64,000 nt of DNA from Paramacrobiotus metropolitanus (GCF_019649055.1 NW_026570368.1:124001-188000); one strand, 5' to 3'; positions 1-12,416 are shown, counted from the first letter of the stretch. The notes: generated from the sequence alone by a model not told the origin. Numbers and translations are program-made.

Positions 1-783
1 TGATTATAATCGGCACGAAGTCGTCGCTCAATTGGATAGCGACACATTGGCCGGTCAGACGATGCAGTATATTCAACAAATCCTGCAGAATGCCGGTATT
101 CGCATTAATCGGTTGGTGCTGTATCGGCGCTCAATGCAGATGAATCGCCGATACTCCTTAGCGGCAAATATTGACGACACAGTGGAGCTGTATTCCAGTC
201 TGGCGTCCTGCTGTGATCACATTATTTGGAAGGAATGCCAACTGGGTCGCGACGCTGTAACCTTCAACTTTCCTCGTACGGTCATCAGCCTTGATTGCGT
301 AAATGCTTCAGGGCTATGGGAAACGTTTGATCGGCACATTGCAAGCACTGGCCGTTTGGATTTAGAAGGGATTGTGCAGTGGACGTCTGGCGCGATTAGA
401 GAGGGAAATAAAGAGCATAAAAGAAAGCTCATCCAGGTATTGGCTTCGCAACAGCAATTAATAAAAAATTTGCTAATGTTGTTCAATATAATTTCATGTC
501 AACGGCAGTGGCCGGTTCCTTTCCACAGATCCTTCAGGAATATCAAGTCGGTGATCCGCGCTCATCCGCCCATTATTCTAATACAAAATGGACTCTGAAG
601 AATCTGCAGAGTTTGGATACTACGAAACTGAATAAAATCTGTGTAAATGCCTTATCGCATTGTGCCCCGATGGAGTACCAATTCATGAGTGAAAGCTCGG
701 AGGAGGACCAGGAGTCGCAGGATGATGATACAACTTCGGAAGCAGAAAGTGAAAGTTCTACGGAGGAATCAATCGATGATTAG
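1..783 (+). CDS. Unknown spliced gene, 5' end outside window, acidic C-terminus
   Basis: I do not recognise this family. The reading frame is open from the first bases of the window, so the gene begins upstream. I read two exons: one ending at 436 (CAG|GTATTG) and one from 529 (a pyrimidine-rich stretch, then CACAG), giving a 92-nt intron and an in-phase join; the stop is at 781-783. The first exon encodes a globular-looking segment (motifs such as QLDSDTLAGQT and SLASCCDHIIWKE). The last about 35 residues are very acidic (SESSEEDQESQDDD). Two decayed copies of the first exon occur at 1443-1690 and 8271-8395, so this belongs to a multicopy local family. An unspliced reading instead runs to a stop at 598 and lacks the acidic tail. 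The splice model is an inference. Confidence 0.55.
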
Positions 784-1442
784 CAGTAATTTTAGCAAAT
801 AAGCTATCACGAATGATCCTAGTGCTTATATGGTTATAATCGGTTATACGTATTAATGTATTTTAAAGAAAATAACAGCCTCACGTACTTCGCTAGATCC
901 TGAACAGGAACAGCGTTGTGCTTCAGTGTTCGTTTATAATAATTAAAGTACTACACATTCTTTTCCATTCATGCATACACAGAGCTTTTGGTAATTCGCA
1001 TGTCTTCAATGACAGAACAACTATCCCGTGGTTGGCTGCCTTTACTATTTTCCGATGTATCTACCTGTATGTCGTATACATTTTCAACGACACATCGCGG
1101 TAAAGTGTCCAAGCAGATTTGCTTGAGATGAAATGGGCACGCCCGAGTTTACTATCAGCGAGCACGGTTCGATACTGCCAGTTGCGATATTGGTGTGAGT
1201 TTTCCAGGCATTGGATTCCATCTCTCGGCAGCGATGCCGGCGCGTCTGTAGCCTGTGGGAAGATATTGCTACTTCGCCGCAACCTGCTCAGCAAGTCAGT
1301 GTAGCTTTCCGGTCTCACTGCATGTCTATCATTTGATTTCGAATGCGTGGAATATTATTTGACGTTCAGTTGCATCCTGAAAGCAGACTACTAGCGTCCC
1401 AAAAACAATATGTGTGCGGGATAACAGAATATACATCAGTAC

Positions 1443-1690
1443 ACAATCAGAGCCACTTTGGACCTCGGCGCACCCACCGGTCAAACACTGCGTTATATCC
1501 AAATATTTATGCAAACACTCGGTGTCTGTGTGAACCGTATAGTCCTGTATCGGCATTAGCTGCAGATGCCGGAAGACCGGTATTCGCTGGCTGGGAATAT
1601 TGGCGATATGGTGAAATTTTACTCCAGTCTGGCTCAGCTGTGACCGCCTTATTTGGGAGAAATGTCATGAAGTCGGTACTTTCTTAGTTA
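1443..1690 (+). pseudogene. Decayed copy of the gene at 1-783
   Basis: Its DNA aligns with about 30-260 of the gene at the window start: the GGTCAAAC...TATATCCAAATATTTATGCA...GTGTGAACCGTATAGTCCTGTATCGGCA stretches match in order. Read in the equivalent frame it shows similar residues (GQTLRYIQ, VNRIVLYRH), then stop codons and frame changes appear and the copy ends in a stop near 1688. There is no sign of the second exon. It is a non-functional duplicate; the intervening 784-1442 holds no gene I can support. Confidence 0.6.
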
Positions 1691-3005
1691 TTAATAATTT
1701 ATTAACCGTTGATTAGTATGACAACTGAATGAATGAATAATTAAGTATAACACAAATAAGTACAGTAATACTACACTGACGCGGAAGACTGACGCTCTGA
1801 GTAGGAATTAGTTATAAAAATAGAAAACATTTATGCACTGGCAGAGCGTATTTCACCGAAGCATGAGTATAATGATTGACAAAGATAACCCTCTTTATTC
1901 CTTGATTTCTACAAATGAATAAAGGCAGCTACATATGAACTACTGTATTAGATGTGCAACAGTGGCGAGAATTAGCATGCTAACGAGGAAGCCGCGTCGC
2001 GAGTTCGCGACTACGCACTCGATGACCAACCAAAAATATTGTGCCGCATGAAAACTTGTTTCGTTGCCCACTCACGTTTCCGTGAATGTGAAAAAGTATC
2101 ACTCAAATCTTGCGACACTAAACTTAGCAAGCGCTTAACTGTGTCCAAGAAACAATGCACTCAATTTCCTGGATCATTTCATTTGAAATCCGCGTCTTTC
2201 ATTCCGAATCAACACGCTAATTCAGCGTGACGTGGCGCAGTAGACAGTTATGTTAAGCTCACTCACAACATACGCACAGCTATAGTACAGCCATCCGTAC
2301 TGGCTGGTACTGGTAGTGACCGGTCAGTGCTAGGAGGTAATACAGGCTTATTTCCAAATGCCGGGTGCAATTGTAAAACAAAACGCGATTGATTACTGCT
2401 GCAAGCCAAAAATATCGATCGTCTGATATTTGCAACTGCGGCGCTTTATTTTCCTGGCATTCGCTCGCACAACGTCCATCTGGTCCATGCGGCAGGGGCC
2501 TGTCTATTACTGCTTTCGCTAACTCGGTCAGCGTTATTGATTAAAGCCATTCTGAGCATCTTGGCTGGTTGTATTATCGAAGCATGTACGTGCCATCATG
2601 CTGCACGATTCTCTGCAGGCTGCAGCTGATGTCCAAATGCATTCTTAATTTCATAGCCTTAGAGAACTCGCATCAAACGTTTCAAGGATTGATAAGTATT
2701 GTCGAATAAGTATTGGCTCAGCATGTAACGAGGATAATTATTCTGATAATAGGAAATACATAATTTTCCTCTAACAACCAGGATATAGATGATTCTATCC
2801 CCTTTTAACCCAAACGCAGTACTAATTTCGTTGCAGCGGTCATTAAATTACGGAAACTCTTCTACCGCAAATTTTAATTGGAATTGTTGTCGTCTTTGCA
2901 ACGTCTTAAACCAAAAACCAGTTATTTTTATTAAAGCCGATCTGCGAAAGTTTATTCCAACCGGAACACGGTGTTGCAGGATAAAAAGAAAAATTCGCAG
3001 AAGCT
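1691..3005. other. Gene-free stretch
   Basis: No open frame here resembles a known family. Short frames at 2039-2230 and 2789-3022 lack recognisable motifs, and the second runs directly into the serpin start, so it may be 5' untranslated sequence. Confidence 0.4.
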
Positions 3006-4318
3006 ATGGGGAAATTTTTTGATGTCTTCAAAAGCTGTTTGGGACGTCGGCCGCACGAATCCCCGAAACGCGTGCGAAAGGAATACCGACGCTACACTAC
3101 CGATTTCAGCGTCAACCCGGGGAGCAGTTTCGCGGTGAAAATGTTCCGAGCTGTAATTGGGACAGCGGACACTCCGGATGCCAATATGGTCATCAGTCCA
3201 TACTCAGCGGAAGTCATTTTGGCGGCAGTTCTTCCCGGAACCAATGGTGAACTGAAATCCGCCCTAACAACGTTATTATGCCAAGATGGAAGAGATCTTT
3301 CCGAGTTGGTTAAGCATCTGGAGGCGGTAAATACGGACGGTGCACTGAAATCAGTTAATGCTGCGTTTTACGACGACAACTGCTGCCTGGCTCCAGAATA
3401 TCAGGAGGCGATCGAAACCCGAATGAAATTCGGGTTTGTTAAAACTCCCTTTGGAAATTCGCCCAGAGAAGCAGTAACGACGGTGAATAGTTTTGTGGCA
3501 GAAAAGACTGAGGGAAAAATAACGAGTCTGCTAAGCGAAGTCGATCCGAAGACGCTGTTAATTCTGGTGAACTTCATTGATTTCTCCGGTCCGTGGGAAT
3601 TTCCCTTCGATAAAAACAAGACGAAAAACGGGACATTTTATTGCCCGAAGGATGTTGAGAAAACGGTGGATTTCATGGAAAACAAAGAAGCTTACCTCCG
3701 TGCACTGCCTCGCCACCAAGGCGAAGAAACGGGATACCCGTAGATGATAGTACTCGATGTCGTGGACAGGAAATTCAGTGTGATGTTCATATTGCCAGCA
3801 GAAAACACTGGCGGAATAACCAGTTTAGAGCAGGACTTAACTATTGAAAACTCTTATTGTGACGCGAAAACACCTGTGAAACACCGTATCATATTGTTAT
3901 TCCGAATTTTCGTATTTGCTACGGTGCTGACATGAAACCGGCCGCGAATGCGATGGGGTTGCAGGAAATGTTTCAGCCGTCTGAGACGAACTTTGGTGGC
4001 ATGTTTGAGGATGACCGACGGCCTAAACAGGTTGACCAGTTCCGGCAAGAAGTGGTTATCGGTAAGACCGTAAACTTGATAACAGTGTTCGTTTTTTCTG
4101 TAATTATTATCTGATGTTCTAATGTCACAGAAGTGGACGAATACGGTGTGAAAGCGTCCGCCGCTACGTGTTGTGGGTTCGGATACAACTGTTTACCATC
4201 CGGACCGAATGTCGTGGCTAATCGTCCATTCTTGGTGATCATCTGGAATGAGATTGCTAATGTTCCAGTTTTATGGTATAAAAACTGGAACATTAGCAAT
4301 CTCATTATGGTATAAATT
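3006..4318 (+). pseudogene. Serpin (serine protease inhibitor), broken
   Basis: Serpins trap proteases with a C-terminal reactive loop. From the ATG at 3006 the frame shows serpin hallmarks in order: SSFAVKMFRAV, NMVISPYSAEVILA, NAAFYDDN, TVNSFVAEKTEGKI, ILVNFIDFSGPWEFPF. The frame stops at TAG 3741-3743, yet serpin sequence resumes immediately in the same frame (FSVMFILPAE). It then changes frame near 3850-3900 and continues (MGLQEMFQPSETNF) to a donor at 4061|4062. A second exon from 4131 carries the hinge VDEYGVKASAAT and the C-terminal ANRPFLVII block. Both splice ends are in phase. There is no obvious signal peptide at the N-terminus. One nonsense codon plus one frameshift make a pseudogene the simplest reading; sequencing error could explain either one. 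The C-terminus runs into a large hairpin, so the normal ending may be lost. Confidence 0.8.
4247..4306. repeat. Perfect 26-bp-stem hairpin
   Basis: Arms 4247-4272 and 4281-4306 are exact reverse complements around an 8-nt loop (ATGGTATA). It overlaps the 3' end of the serpin frame. Confidence 0.9.
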
Positions 4319-4333
4319 TTTATGGTATAAAAA

Positions 4334-4382
4334 CTGTCGAGGATACGCGTGGCCGTATGGGCGCCACGCGTATCCTCGACAG
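4334..4382. repeat. Perfect 20-bp-stem GC-rich hairpin
   Basis: Arms 4334-4353 (CTGTCGAGGATACGCGTGGC) and 4363-4382 are exact reverse complements with a 9-nt loop. It lies 28 bp after the previous hairpin and shares the flanking sequence ATGGTATAAAAACTG with it. Confidence 0.9.
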
Positions 4383-4900
4383 CGAACAGCGGTGAACCCG
4401 GATGAGGCTTTAATGCCGAATCTAATGCGCACCGTGGCGCAGCAACACCAGACTAATGAGGAAGGATCCTGCAGCCAGTGCAACTGTGCTGCAGGTCCGT
4501 CAAAACAGCGCAGCAATGCGCGGGGTGGAAATCCCCAGAAACAGCGAATAGCTACTCAGGAGGGCGGGGCGTCCCGCCCTTACAATGGGTCGCATCACGG
4601 ATCCCAGTTAGATTTTTAATGGGACCAACATCATGACCAAATTGTCCTGGACCAAATTCAAGAAAAATGCGACAGCCGCGGCTTAGGCCGTATTTGGTGG
4701 CGAATCAGGACTCACCCGCCAACTTAGTATCGTTCACCTGTATAAATATAGTTAGGGAATTGCATTGAATTAATTGCTCCTATGTGCGATTTGCTGAACT
4801 TAGTATCTGACGAATCGCTCTCAGCTTCACCCTTTCGACTGTTTAGTCGTGTAAATGGAGGAGTAAATTATTACGAACCCATGGTCTATGCGTCGCCGTA

Positions 4901-5860
4901 CCGGGTGGCCCAACAAAATGGCGGGCTAGTTTTTCATTGTGAATTGGCCCCGCCCCACGTCCGATTGACTTCATTTTAGTTTCATTCGAAAGAGAAATTC
5001 TTCAAACATAGAACTGCTTAGTCATATTAACCGTAAACAAAGATTTAACTTTTTATTGAATTATTTTAATGAAATAGGTAGAATTTGGCGGTGACCCAGA
5101 ATCGAAAATTTGATTTTCCCTCTTAGCAAATTAAAATCTGCTATTATTCAGCTTGGTAGAATAAAATTTGTCGCTTTGATATTTCAGGTAGAGGGATTGT
5201 TTCTTGTATTTTTACTGTAAAGAGGTGCGGTATTCCGGTCAATGCGTTCGGTCCAGAAACTGGAGAGCTGGAACGCCGGACATTTAATTTTCGTGAAATC
5301 CTCCAGCACCATTTTCAAAAATCAATTTCTTACCAACGCTGTAGAAGTGGATCTAAAACAAACTTGTTTTTATAAGAACAATATCTTAGCTACACATAAC
5401 ACCTAAATTACCCTGTTTTGTTGCAGCCTGCCATGCAGCAAAAAATAATTAGTAAAAACGCTCAAAAATTAATAAAAAAATCGGCATTTTTGCCAAAAGT
5501 GAGTCGAGTGCATTGCTCCTCCAATGCGAGCACTATGGAAACCCATTTTTGTAGGCTGATAGAGTACGTCTGTGACATACGTCATTCTCTACATGAAACA
5601 GTTTAAAACATTAAAATAGTTCATATGGATAATAAGTGACACACAATTTTAGAGTTCAAATGCTGGGTCACAGTACGCTTTTGCACGATTTCAGTTGGCG
5701 CAGCTTTTGCGAGCGTGTCACAACTTATCCAAAAAAAATTTTGTACGTTTAGTAGCCAACAAAATCTGTAATTTAATGAATCTAAAACCATTGCTGTACG
5801 ACAACTGGCTCACCAACAGCAAACAAAAAACTGAGACCGCCATTTTGTTGGGCCACCCGG
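4901..5860. mobile_element. Tc1/mariner-like MITE with 24-bp TIRs and TA duplication
   Basis: The 24-bp termini CCGGGTGGCCCAACAAAATGGCGG (4901-4924) and its exact reverse complement (5837-5860) are inverted and each is flanked by TA (4899-4900 and 5861-5862). The TA target duplication is the mark of Tc1/mariner elements. The 960-bp interior has no transposase-like frame, so the element is non-autonomous. The perfect TIRs suggest fairly recent movement. Confidence 0.85.
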
Positions 5861-6027
5861 TAAATATACGGTGCAGAATGGCTGGTAATTTCAAGCATGT
5901 GGTGACCCTTGTTCGCCGATAGCGGTCCCGTTATCAACGACAGTAAAATGGCTTCACTTGCTTTGGCTTGGTTTTTTGCGGCACATTCCATGGGTGTAAT
6001 TGCAAAAGACTCACTCGACAGAGTACA

Positions 6028-6587
6028 TACAATGTACGACAAAAAGAGGTTGAACCGATCAGTCGGTCCGCGGTTCAGAATAACCTCGCAACGACACGCC
6101 ACCACTAAAACTTGGACGCTTACTCACTACTTTCAGACGCTCGCGCTCCGTGAATATCAAAGTGCAGTTATACTAGTTGCATATCAAAAGGTGTAGAAAA
6201 AAATTTTAAACTTTTTGATACTAAACCTGTGGCTGTTTATGGTGAACAGCACAAATTCTAGCCATTTTGCTTTCCCATAGACTTAAGCACTGATTGCAAG
6301 CCAAACGGTTATGCGCACAGATCCTATGCTGTGCCTACGAGAAAGCAAAATGGCTAGAATTTGTGCTGTTCGCCATAAACAGCCACAGGTTTAGTATCAA
6401 AAAGTTTAAAATTTTTTTCTACACCTTTTGATATGCAACTAGTATAACTGCACTTTGATATTCACGGAGCGCGAGCGTCTGAAAGTAGTGAGTAAGCGTC
6501 CAAGTTTTAGTGGTGGCGTGTCGTTGCGAGGTTATTCTGAACCGCGGACCGACTGATCGGTTCAACCTCTTTTTGTCGTACATTGTA
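6028..6587. repeat. Long inverted repeat, 247-bp arms, 66-bp spacer
   Basis: Arms 6028-6274 and 6341-6587 are reverse complements with no net indel and only scattered mismatches (for example GGTGAACAGC against GCTGTTCGCC). CAGAG occurs just outside both ends (6019-6023, 6588-6592), a possible short target duplication although the left copy is 4 bp away from the arm. It could be a foldback or MITE element; a transcript would form a long dsRNA. Open frames inside it are by-products of the repeat. Confidence 0.85.
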
Positions 6588-8270
6588 CAGAGGACAAAAA
6601 GTAATCGGGTCACCTTTTGGTGGCTTGGCTAAACAATAATTATGACTGGTTTGCATACAAGCGTACAGAATCTGTGATGGGCTTTAGGATTTCACAAAAT
6701 GACTGCAGTAAATTATGATTTATCTATATAAATCCTAATATTCGACGAAGATTGCTGGATTAAGGCATATCAAATAATTGCTGGGGTTAACCATTGTCAT
6801 CGACAAGTATTATTGCAGTATAAATTTAATATTTTTTTTCCGTTTTAGATTCTACGCGGGGAATCTTGCTAATAATATTACGGAGTGCGTACGTTTATTA
6901 TGAGGGTAGTAATGCAGAGCTACTGCAAATGTCCACAAACTAGAGTAGACAACTGGTGTTCGGTTTATTGGTTACTTACGCGGGCTTCCCGATTCTAGGG
7001 AGACCCAAGAAAATATCAGCCAGCTTCAGTGTGTTTCTTCTTACAGATTAATTGCTTTGTTGCTTCATCAGTTGCTTCATCTCGAAAATGTTTTAAATTA
7101 AGCTGAGAGTTGCAGAAATAGAATAGTTGTGGAAACAGTGTGCCATACGACCAGGAATGTCCTGTTTTATCACCTTAACATATACCTCCTCCTTTAATTA
7201 GGAATATCGCTGTCCGACGCTATGGTACGACTAGCAACAGTATTAAGGAAATATCAAGGAAATAGATCTGTATTATGACCGGCCGCCCCGTGGAACTTGG
7301 CTAGAAAAAACCGCAAAGCCAATTAAAAAACCGATTTCAACATTAAACTCAGCATGTTCTGGAAGGGTCCCACATGCATTTTGTTTTCAAGAATATCTAC
7401 CCTAGGACCATCCCTCGGATGCCGATACCGGTACAGGCGTAAGTTCAAGGTGACATTGAAAGACCCTTTAAAACATTGTTGCGTGGAGCAATATGACCAT
7501 AATTAAAATTCTAATGTAGAGGAGTGTAATAAAAAAGAATCTTTTCAAATAAATTTACAAAAGTTCCAGTTTGTTACCTTTCTGCAAAGCACTCCAAAGT
7601 GGATTAGCTCCAAAAACTGTTAGCAAAACAAAAAAAACACCAGATTTATTTGTGTACAACTACAGTCCACCAGAAGAGACAGTTCGACAGTTCACTGCAT
7701 AAATTTTCCTTACATCGAAAATATCAAGAAAATTTTATCGGCTGGAAGCCTTCACAAGGAGAAGTGTGTCGGTATATGGAAGTGATGCATTTATATGCAC
7801 GGAAACTTCAGCTTTCGCGCGCTCTGTTGCATTAAAATACGTATACATGTTTAGTTGTTTACAATGGATATGAACGAAATGCTGTGTCAACCAGTGAGTG
7901 TTTGCCACGTGCCAGGCCAGCCGATTAAATGGAAATTACAAGAACTAGATTACTGTTACCAGGCCTAGCATTAAGAAAATAGGAGACCGGAACCGACAAC
8001 CTTGCCGGAACCTGCCCATTGCTGCTCGGTGCTATGGGTACTTGAGCTGTCGAATGAACACAACCACGCAAAGCGTAACACTGATCACTGAGCAAACCTA
8101 CTGAAGAACAGGAAGGGTACTTGGCGTCCGATCATTTCTGATGAGTAAACGAAAGTCTAATAAGTTACCGGGAACTGGTAGGGACCTCGTATTAGTGCTA
8201 CCCAGTAAAAGTTAAGACAAGATAAGATGGTTAGCGTAAGACGTCTCGGTGGCGTTAGTGCTACACAGCT
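6588..8270. other. Gene-free stretch
   Basis: AT-rich sequence with only short random frames; I see no coding motif, RNA gene or clear repeat. Confidence 0.4.
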
Positions 8271-8395
8271 GGGAACTTTTGATCAGCACATGGAAAGCAC
8301 GGGTCGTTTGGAACTGGAATTAACAATGCGGTGGACATTTGGCGTGATAAATGGGGAAACAAAGAAATCAAAAGAAAGCCTATCCAGTACCGGTT
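8271..8395 (+). pseudogene. Second decayed copy of the gene at 1-783
   Basis: The translation reads GTFDQHMESTGRLELE followed by MRWTFGVI, matching the WETFDRHIASTGRLDLEGIV region of the first gene (about 320-440). Only about 125 bp is recognisable and it leads into unrelated sequence, so it is a fragment. Confidence 0.6.
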
Positions 8396-8654
8396 TCGCA
8401 ATATGAACAATTACTGACAAATTTTGGAGTTTTGCTTAGGCTACATTTGTGACCGGCAAAAATGTCCCCCCTGTCCCCCTGGACATTTTTGCCGTGTCCC
8501 CCCTGCCACCATCTCCAAAACGGTAACCCTTTAGTCAGAATGGTGACGTGGGGGACCTACAACGGAAAGCTGATTTTCAGGGCGATCGGTGACCTTTGAA
8601 AAACTGCCACCAGCGTTACCACAGCGTTACCAGTCCAAAACAGCTGAGGACATC

Positions 8655-10845
8655 AGTCACCGAAGGGACATTATTGCCGGAACGAATTTAGTGATGTCCG
8701 GCATGGGGGACATTAATGCCGGAACGAAATTACTAGTATCCGGCATGGGGGACATTATTGCCGGAACGAATTTACTAGTATCCGGCATGGGGGACATTAT
8801 TGCCGGAACGAATTTACTAGTATCCGGCATGGGGGACATTAATGCCGAAACGAATATAATGGTGTCCGGCATGGGGGACACTATTGCCGGAACGAATTTA
8901 GTGGTGTCCGGCATGGGGGACATTATTGCCGGAAGAAAATTACTAGTATACGGCATGGGGACATTATTGCCGGAACGAATTTAGTGGTGTTCGGCATGGG
9001 GGACATTAATGCCGAAACGAATATAATGGTGTCCGGCATGGGGGACATTAATGCCGGAACGAAATTAGTGGTGTCCGGCATGGGGGACATTATTGCCGGA
9101 AGAAAATTACTAGTATCCGGCATGGGGACATTATTGCCGGAACGAATTTAGTGGTGTTCGGCATGGGGGACATTAATGCCGAAACGAATATAATGGTGTC
9201 CGGCATGGGGGACACTATAGCCGGAACGAATTTAGTGGTGTCCGGCATGGGGGACATTATTGCCGGAAGAAAATTACTAGTATCCGGCATGGGGACATTA
9301 TTGCCGGAACGAATTTAGTGGTGTTCGGCATGGGGGACATTATTGCCGGAAGGAAATTACTAGTATACGGCATGGGGGACATTATTGCCGGAACGAAATT
9401 ACTAGTATCCGGCATGGGGGACATTATTGCCGGAACGAATTTACTAGTATCCGGCATGGGGGACATTAATGCCGAAACGAATATAATGGTGTCCGGCATG
9501 GGGGACACTATTGCCGGAACGAATTTAGTGGTGTCCGGCATGGGGGACATTATTGCCGGAAGAAAATTACTAGTATCCGGCATGGGGACATTATTGCCGG
9601 AACGAATTTAGTAGTGTTCGGCATGGGGGACATTATTGCCGGAAGGAAATTACTAGTATACGGCATGGGGGACATTATTGCCGGAACGAAATTACTAGTA
9701 TCCGGCATGGGGGACATTATTGCCGGAACGAATTTACTAGTATCCGGCATGGGGGACATTAATGCCGAAACGAATATAATGGTGTCCGGCATGGGGGACA
9801 CTATTGCCGGAACGAATTTAGTGGTGTCCGGCATGGGGGACATTATTGCCGGAAGAAAATTACTAGTATCCGGCATGGGGACATTATTGCCGAAACGAAT
9901 ATAATGGTGTCCGGCATGGGGGACATTAATGCCGGAACGTAATTAGTGGTGTCCGGCATGGGGGACATTATTGCCGGAAGAAAATTACTAGTATCCGGCA
10001 TGGGGACATTATTGCCGGAACGAATTTAGTGGTGTTCGGCATGGGGGACATTAATGCCGAAACGAATATAATGGTGTCCGGCATGGGGGACACTATAGCC
10101 GGAACGAATTTAGTGGTGTCCGGCATGGGGGACATTATTGCCGGAAGAAAATTACTAGTATCCGGCATGGGGACATTATTGCCGGAACGAATTTAGTGGT
10201 GTTCGGCATGGGGGACATTATTGCCGGAACGAAATTACTAGTATCCGGCATGGGGGACATTATTGCCGGAACGAATTTACTAGTATCCGGCATGGGGGAC
10301 ATTAATGCCGAAACGAATATAATGGTGTCCGGCATGGGGGACACTATTGCCGGAACGAATTTAGTGGTGTCCGGCATGGGGGACATTATTGCCGGAAGAA
10401 AATTACTAGTATCCGGCATGGGGACATTATTGCCGGAACGAATTTAGTGGTGTCCGGCATGGGGGACATTATTGCCGGAAGGAAATTACTAGTATACGGC
10501 ATGGGGGACATTATTGCCGGAACGAATTTAGTGGTGTTCGACATGGGGGACATTATTGCCGGAACGAATTTAGTGGTGTCCGCCATGGGGGACATTATTG
10601 CCGGAACGAATTTAGTGGTGTTCGGCATGGGGGACATTAATGCAGGAAGGAAATTACTAGTATACGGCATGGGGGACATTATTGCCGGAACGAATTTAGT
10701 GGTGTCCGGCATGGGGGACATTATTGCCGGAACGAATTTAGTGGTGTCCGGCATGGGGGACATTATTGCCGGAACGAATTTAGTGGTATTCGGCACTGGG
10801 GATAATATTGCCGGTTGTGAATTACTAGGTGTCTGCAAGGGCATT
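8655..10845. repeat. Minisatellite, about 50 units of 42 bp with higher-order structure
   Basis: The unit is about 42 bp and pairs a GCCGG(A/G)A...TCCGGC inverted motif with a GGGGGACATTATT spacer. Because 42 is a multiple of three, it reads open on both strands (plus-strand period GMGDIIAGTNLVVS, minus-strand period MPDTTKFVPAIMSP). Units with GGGG instead of GGGGG are 41 bp and break the frame; they recur every 167 or 293 bp, which is 4x42-1 and 7x42-1, showing amplification of higher-order blocks. The last units (from about 10,790) are degenerate. The sequence at 8452-8500 (CCGGCAAAAATGTCCCCCC) is an inverted partial unit at the array's left edge. I do not regard the open frames as genes. 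Confidence 0.95.
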
Positions 10846-11239
10846 ATTATGTACTCAGTACAGCAAAGGAGTGATTCACTAGGTGTGCCCGAATGGGCTT
10901 TTCTTAAGCGTTGTGTGAAACTTTGGAATATGGTTGAGTGTTGAAAGGTCAAATCGCTCTTTTGCTGAAAAGGCGGAAGATGATTTTGAGGTATTTTTCA
11001 AAAAAATTCGGTTTTGCTGGTTTTTTTAAAAATTACACCTATGCAAATGTGCCTCTTATCAAACAGCTTGAAGATATATTCAAAAAGTTTTGTAAGTGTT
11101 GATCGATCAAGTTTGATTACAATGTTTGTTAGCTGAATGATGGACGGTTTTCTTTCCATCAAGTTATCCATGTAGTTGCCAATGCACTATGGTAGGCTTT
11201 TCTTCGATGCTTGCTCGTGATTTCTTGAAAACATTTATC

Positions 11240-11320
11240 AGTAGTAAAGGGCGTCCCGCAAGGCGATTTTGGTCTCTACTTCCCCACTGGACATCCGGAC
11301 TACAGTTTCTGACGTCATAT
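11240..11320 (+). repeat. Left terminal inverted repeat of the Maverick
   Basis: About 80 bp that align without gaps, at roughly 85% identity by eye, to the reverse complement of 33,711-33,790. Shared blocks include GGCGTCCCGCA, GATTTTGG, TCCGGACT and CTGACGTCA. Similarity fades into A/T-rich sequence beyond it. Confidence 0.8.
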
Positions 11321-12416
11321 TATTAAAACAAAAAAAATTCAAAGAAAAATTAAAAAATAAATTTAGAAAATTATATTTATTTACTAATTAAACTCACCAA
11401 GGCGGATTAAATTAAATTGGCCAATTTGTAATGTAATCTCAGGAATCCACGCAAAAGCAGCTAAGGATTTAACACAACCACCAAAGCAGAAGGGATCAAT
11501 CAGCCGTTTGTATTCACCATAGCTGAAATCACCAGATCTGATCTCAAAAAAGCGGACGTCCATAAAACCGCTGAAAGTAAAAACTCTACAGCGTCAATAC
11601 AGGGGTGTCAAAAGGAAGATCACCACACAGGATAAATAAATGCAAAGGCACAACAGCGGCTTCTCATCATAAACAGTGAAAAAATCAGGAAATATTGCAT
11701 TCTAACAGGCCTTCCGGAGCGGCTGCGGGAAAAATCTATGGATAATTAAATTCACGACTGCCGCTCGGCACATGCAGATCATCGTGCCGTAGCGTCCATA
11801 AAGGGCGCTGTCGTAGAAGTGCAAGCAGATCCCGGCTGCTCCGCCGCAACGCCACAGCGGACAAGAAGGTCTCGTTTCAGACTGCAATAGCGCAGCATAG
11901 TGTAGCGTTATGGAGAGAGAAACGCATGAAATTACGTGACAGATTTTAAAGGCGGTGATTAATGAGATCACACTGCATTTTGGTCAAACAAATTTTTTCT
12001 TAAATAAAAAAAACTTAAAGAACGTGATCTCGTTGATGATTGAGCCTCGTAATCTGGCACGTAATTTCAACGATTTGTTTATCTACACATCAACAAAATA
12101 ATTTAACGAAACATGTACTCACACTTGACAGTATAATTTCGGGGCTGTCTGCGTGAAGTACCGCATTTGTTTGTGAGCAAGCGGAATCCGTAATGACTTC
12201 GAAAACACTTGGCAGCGCATCGTATTTCAATCAGTTTTCCGTTTGGTGGGAGCGAAGTGCGTGTGAAAACGTGAAAATATCTCGCATGAAAGGAACGGAA
12301 GTGCTTGCTCAATGCAAACGTGATCATTCGGGTGCAGAAAATCGAAGAAACACAAAATCTGCGGTGAACACAATATTAGCAAAAAAGATATTACTAACTA
12401 ATGATCCTAACATATA

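Noticed and set aside
4248-4619. Open frame through the two hairpins
   Set aside because: Composition follows palindromes and a GC-rich patch; no family resemblance.
5909-6613. Two similar frames on opposite strands
   Set aside because: They are the two arms of the inverted repeat read on opposite strands.
8655-10845. CRISPR-like regular array
   Set aside because: There are no unique spacers; units are contiguous variants of one another, in a eukaryotic context.
8589-10952. Many overlapping open frames on both strands of the 42-bp array
   Set aside because: They are a by-product of a unit length divisible by three; 41-bp units break them and no start, splice or flanking coding signal supports translation.
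11702-11971. Cys-rich 89-aa minus-strand frame inside the left end of the Maverick
   Set aside because: No motif, no splice partner and no clear link to the exonuclease fragment; left unassigned.
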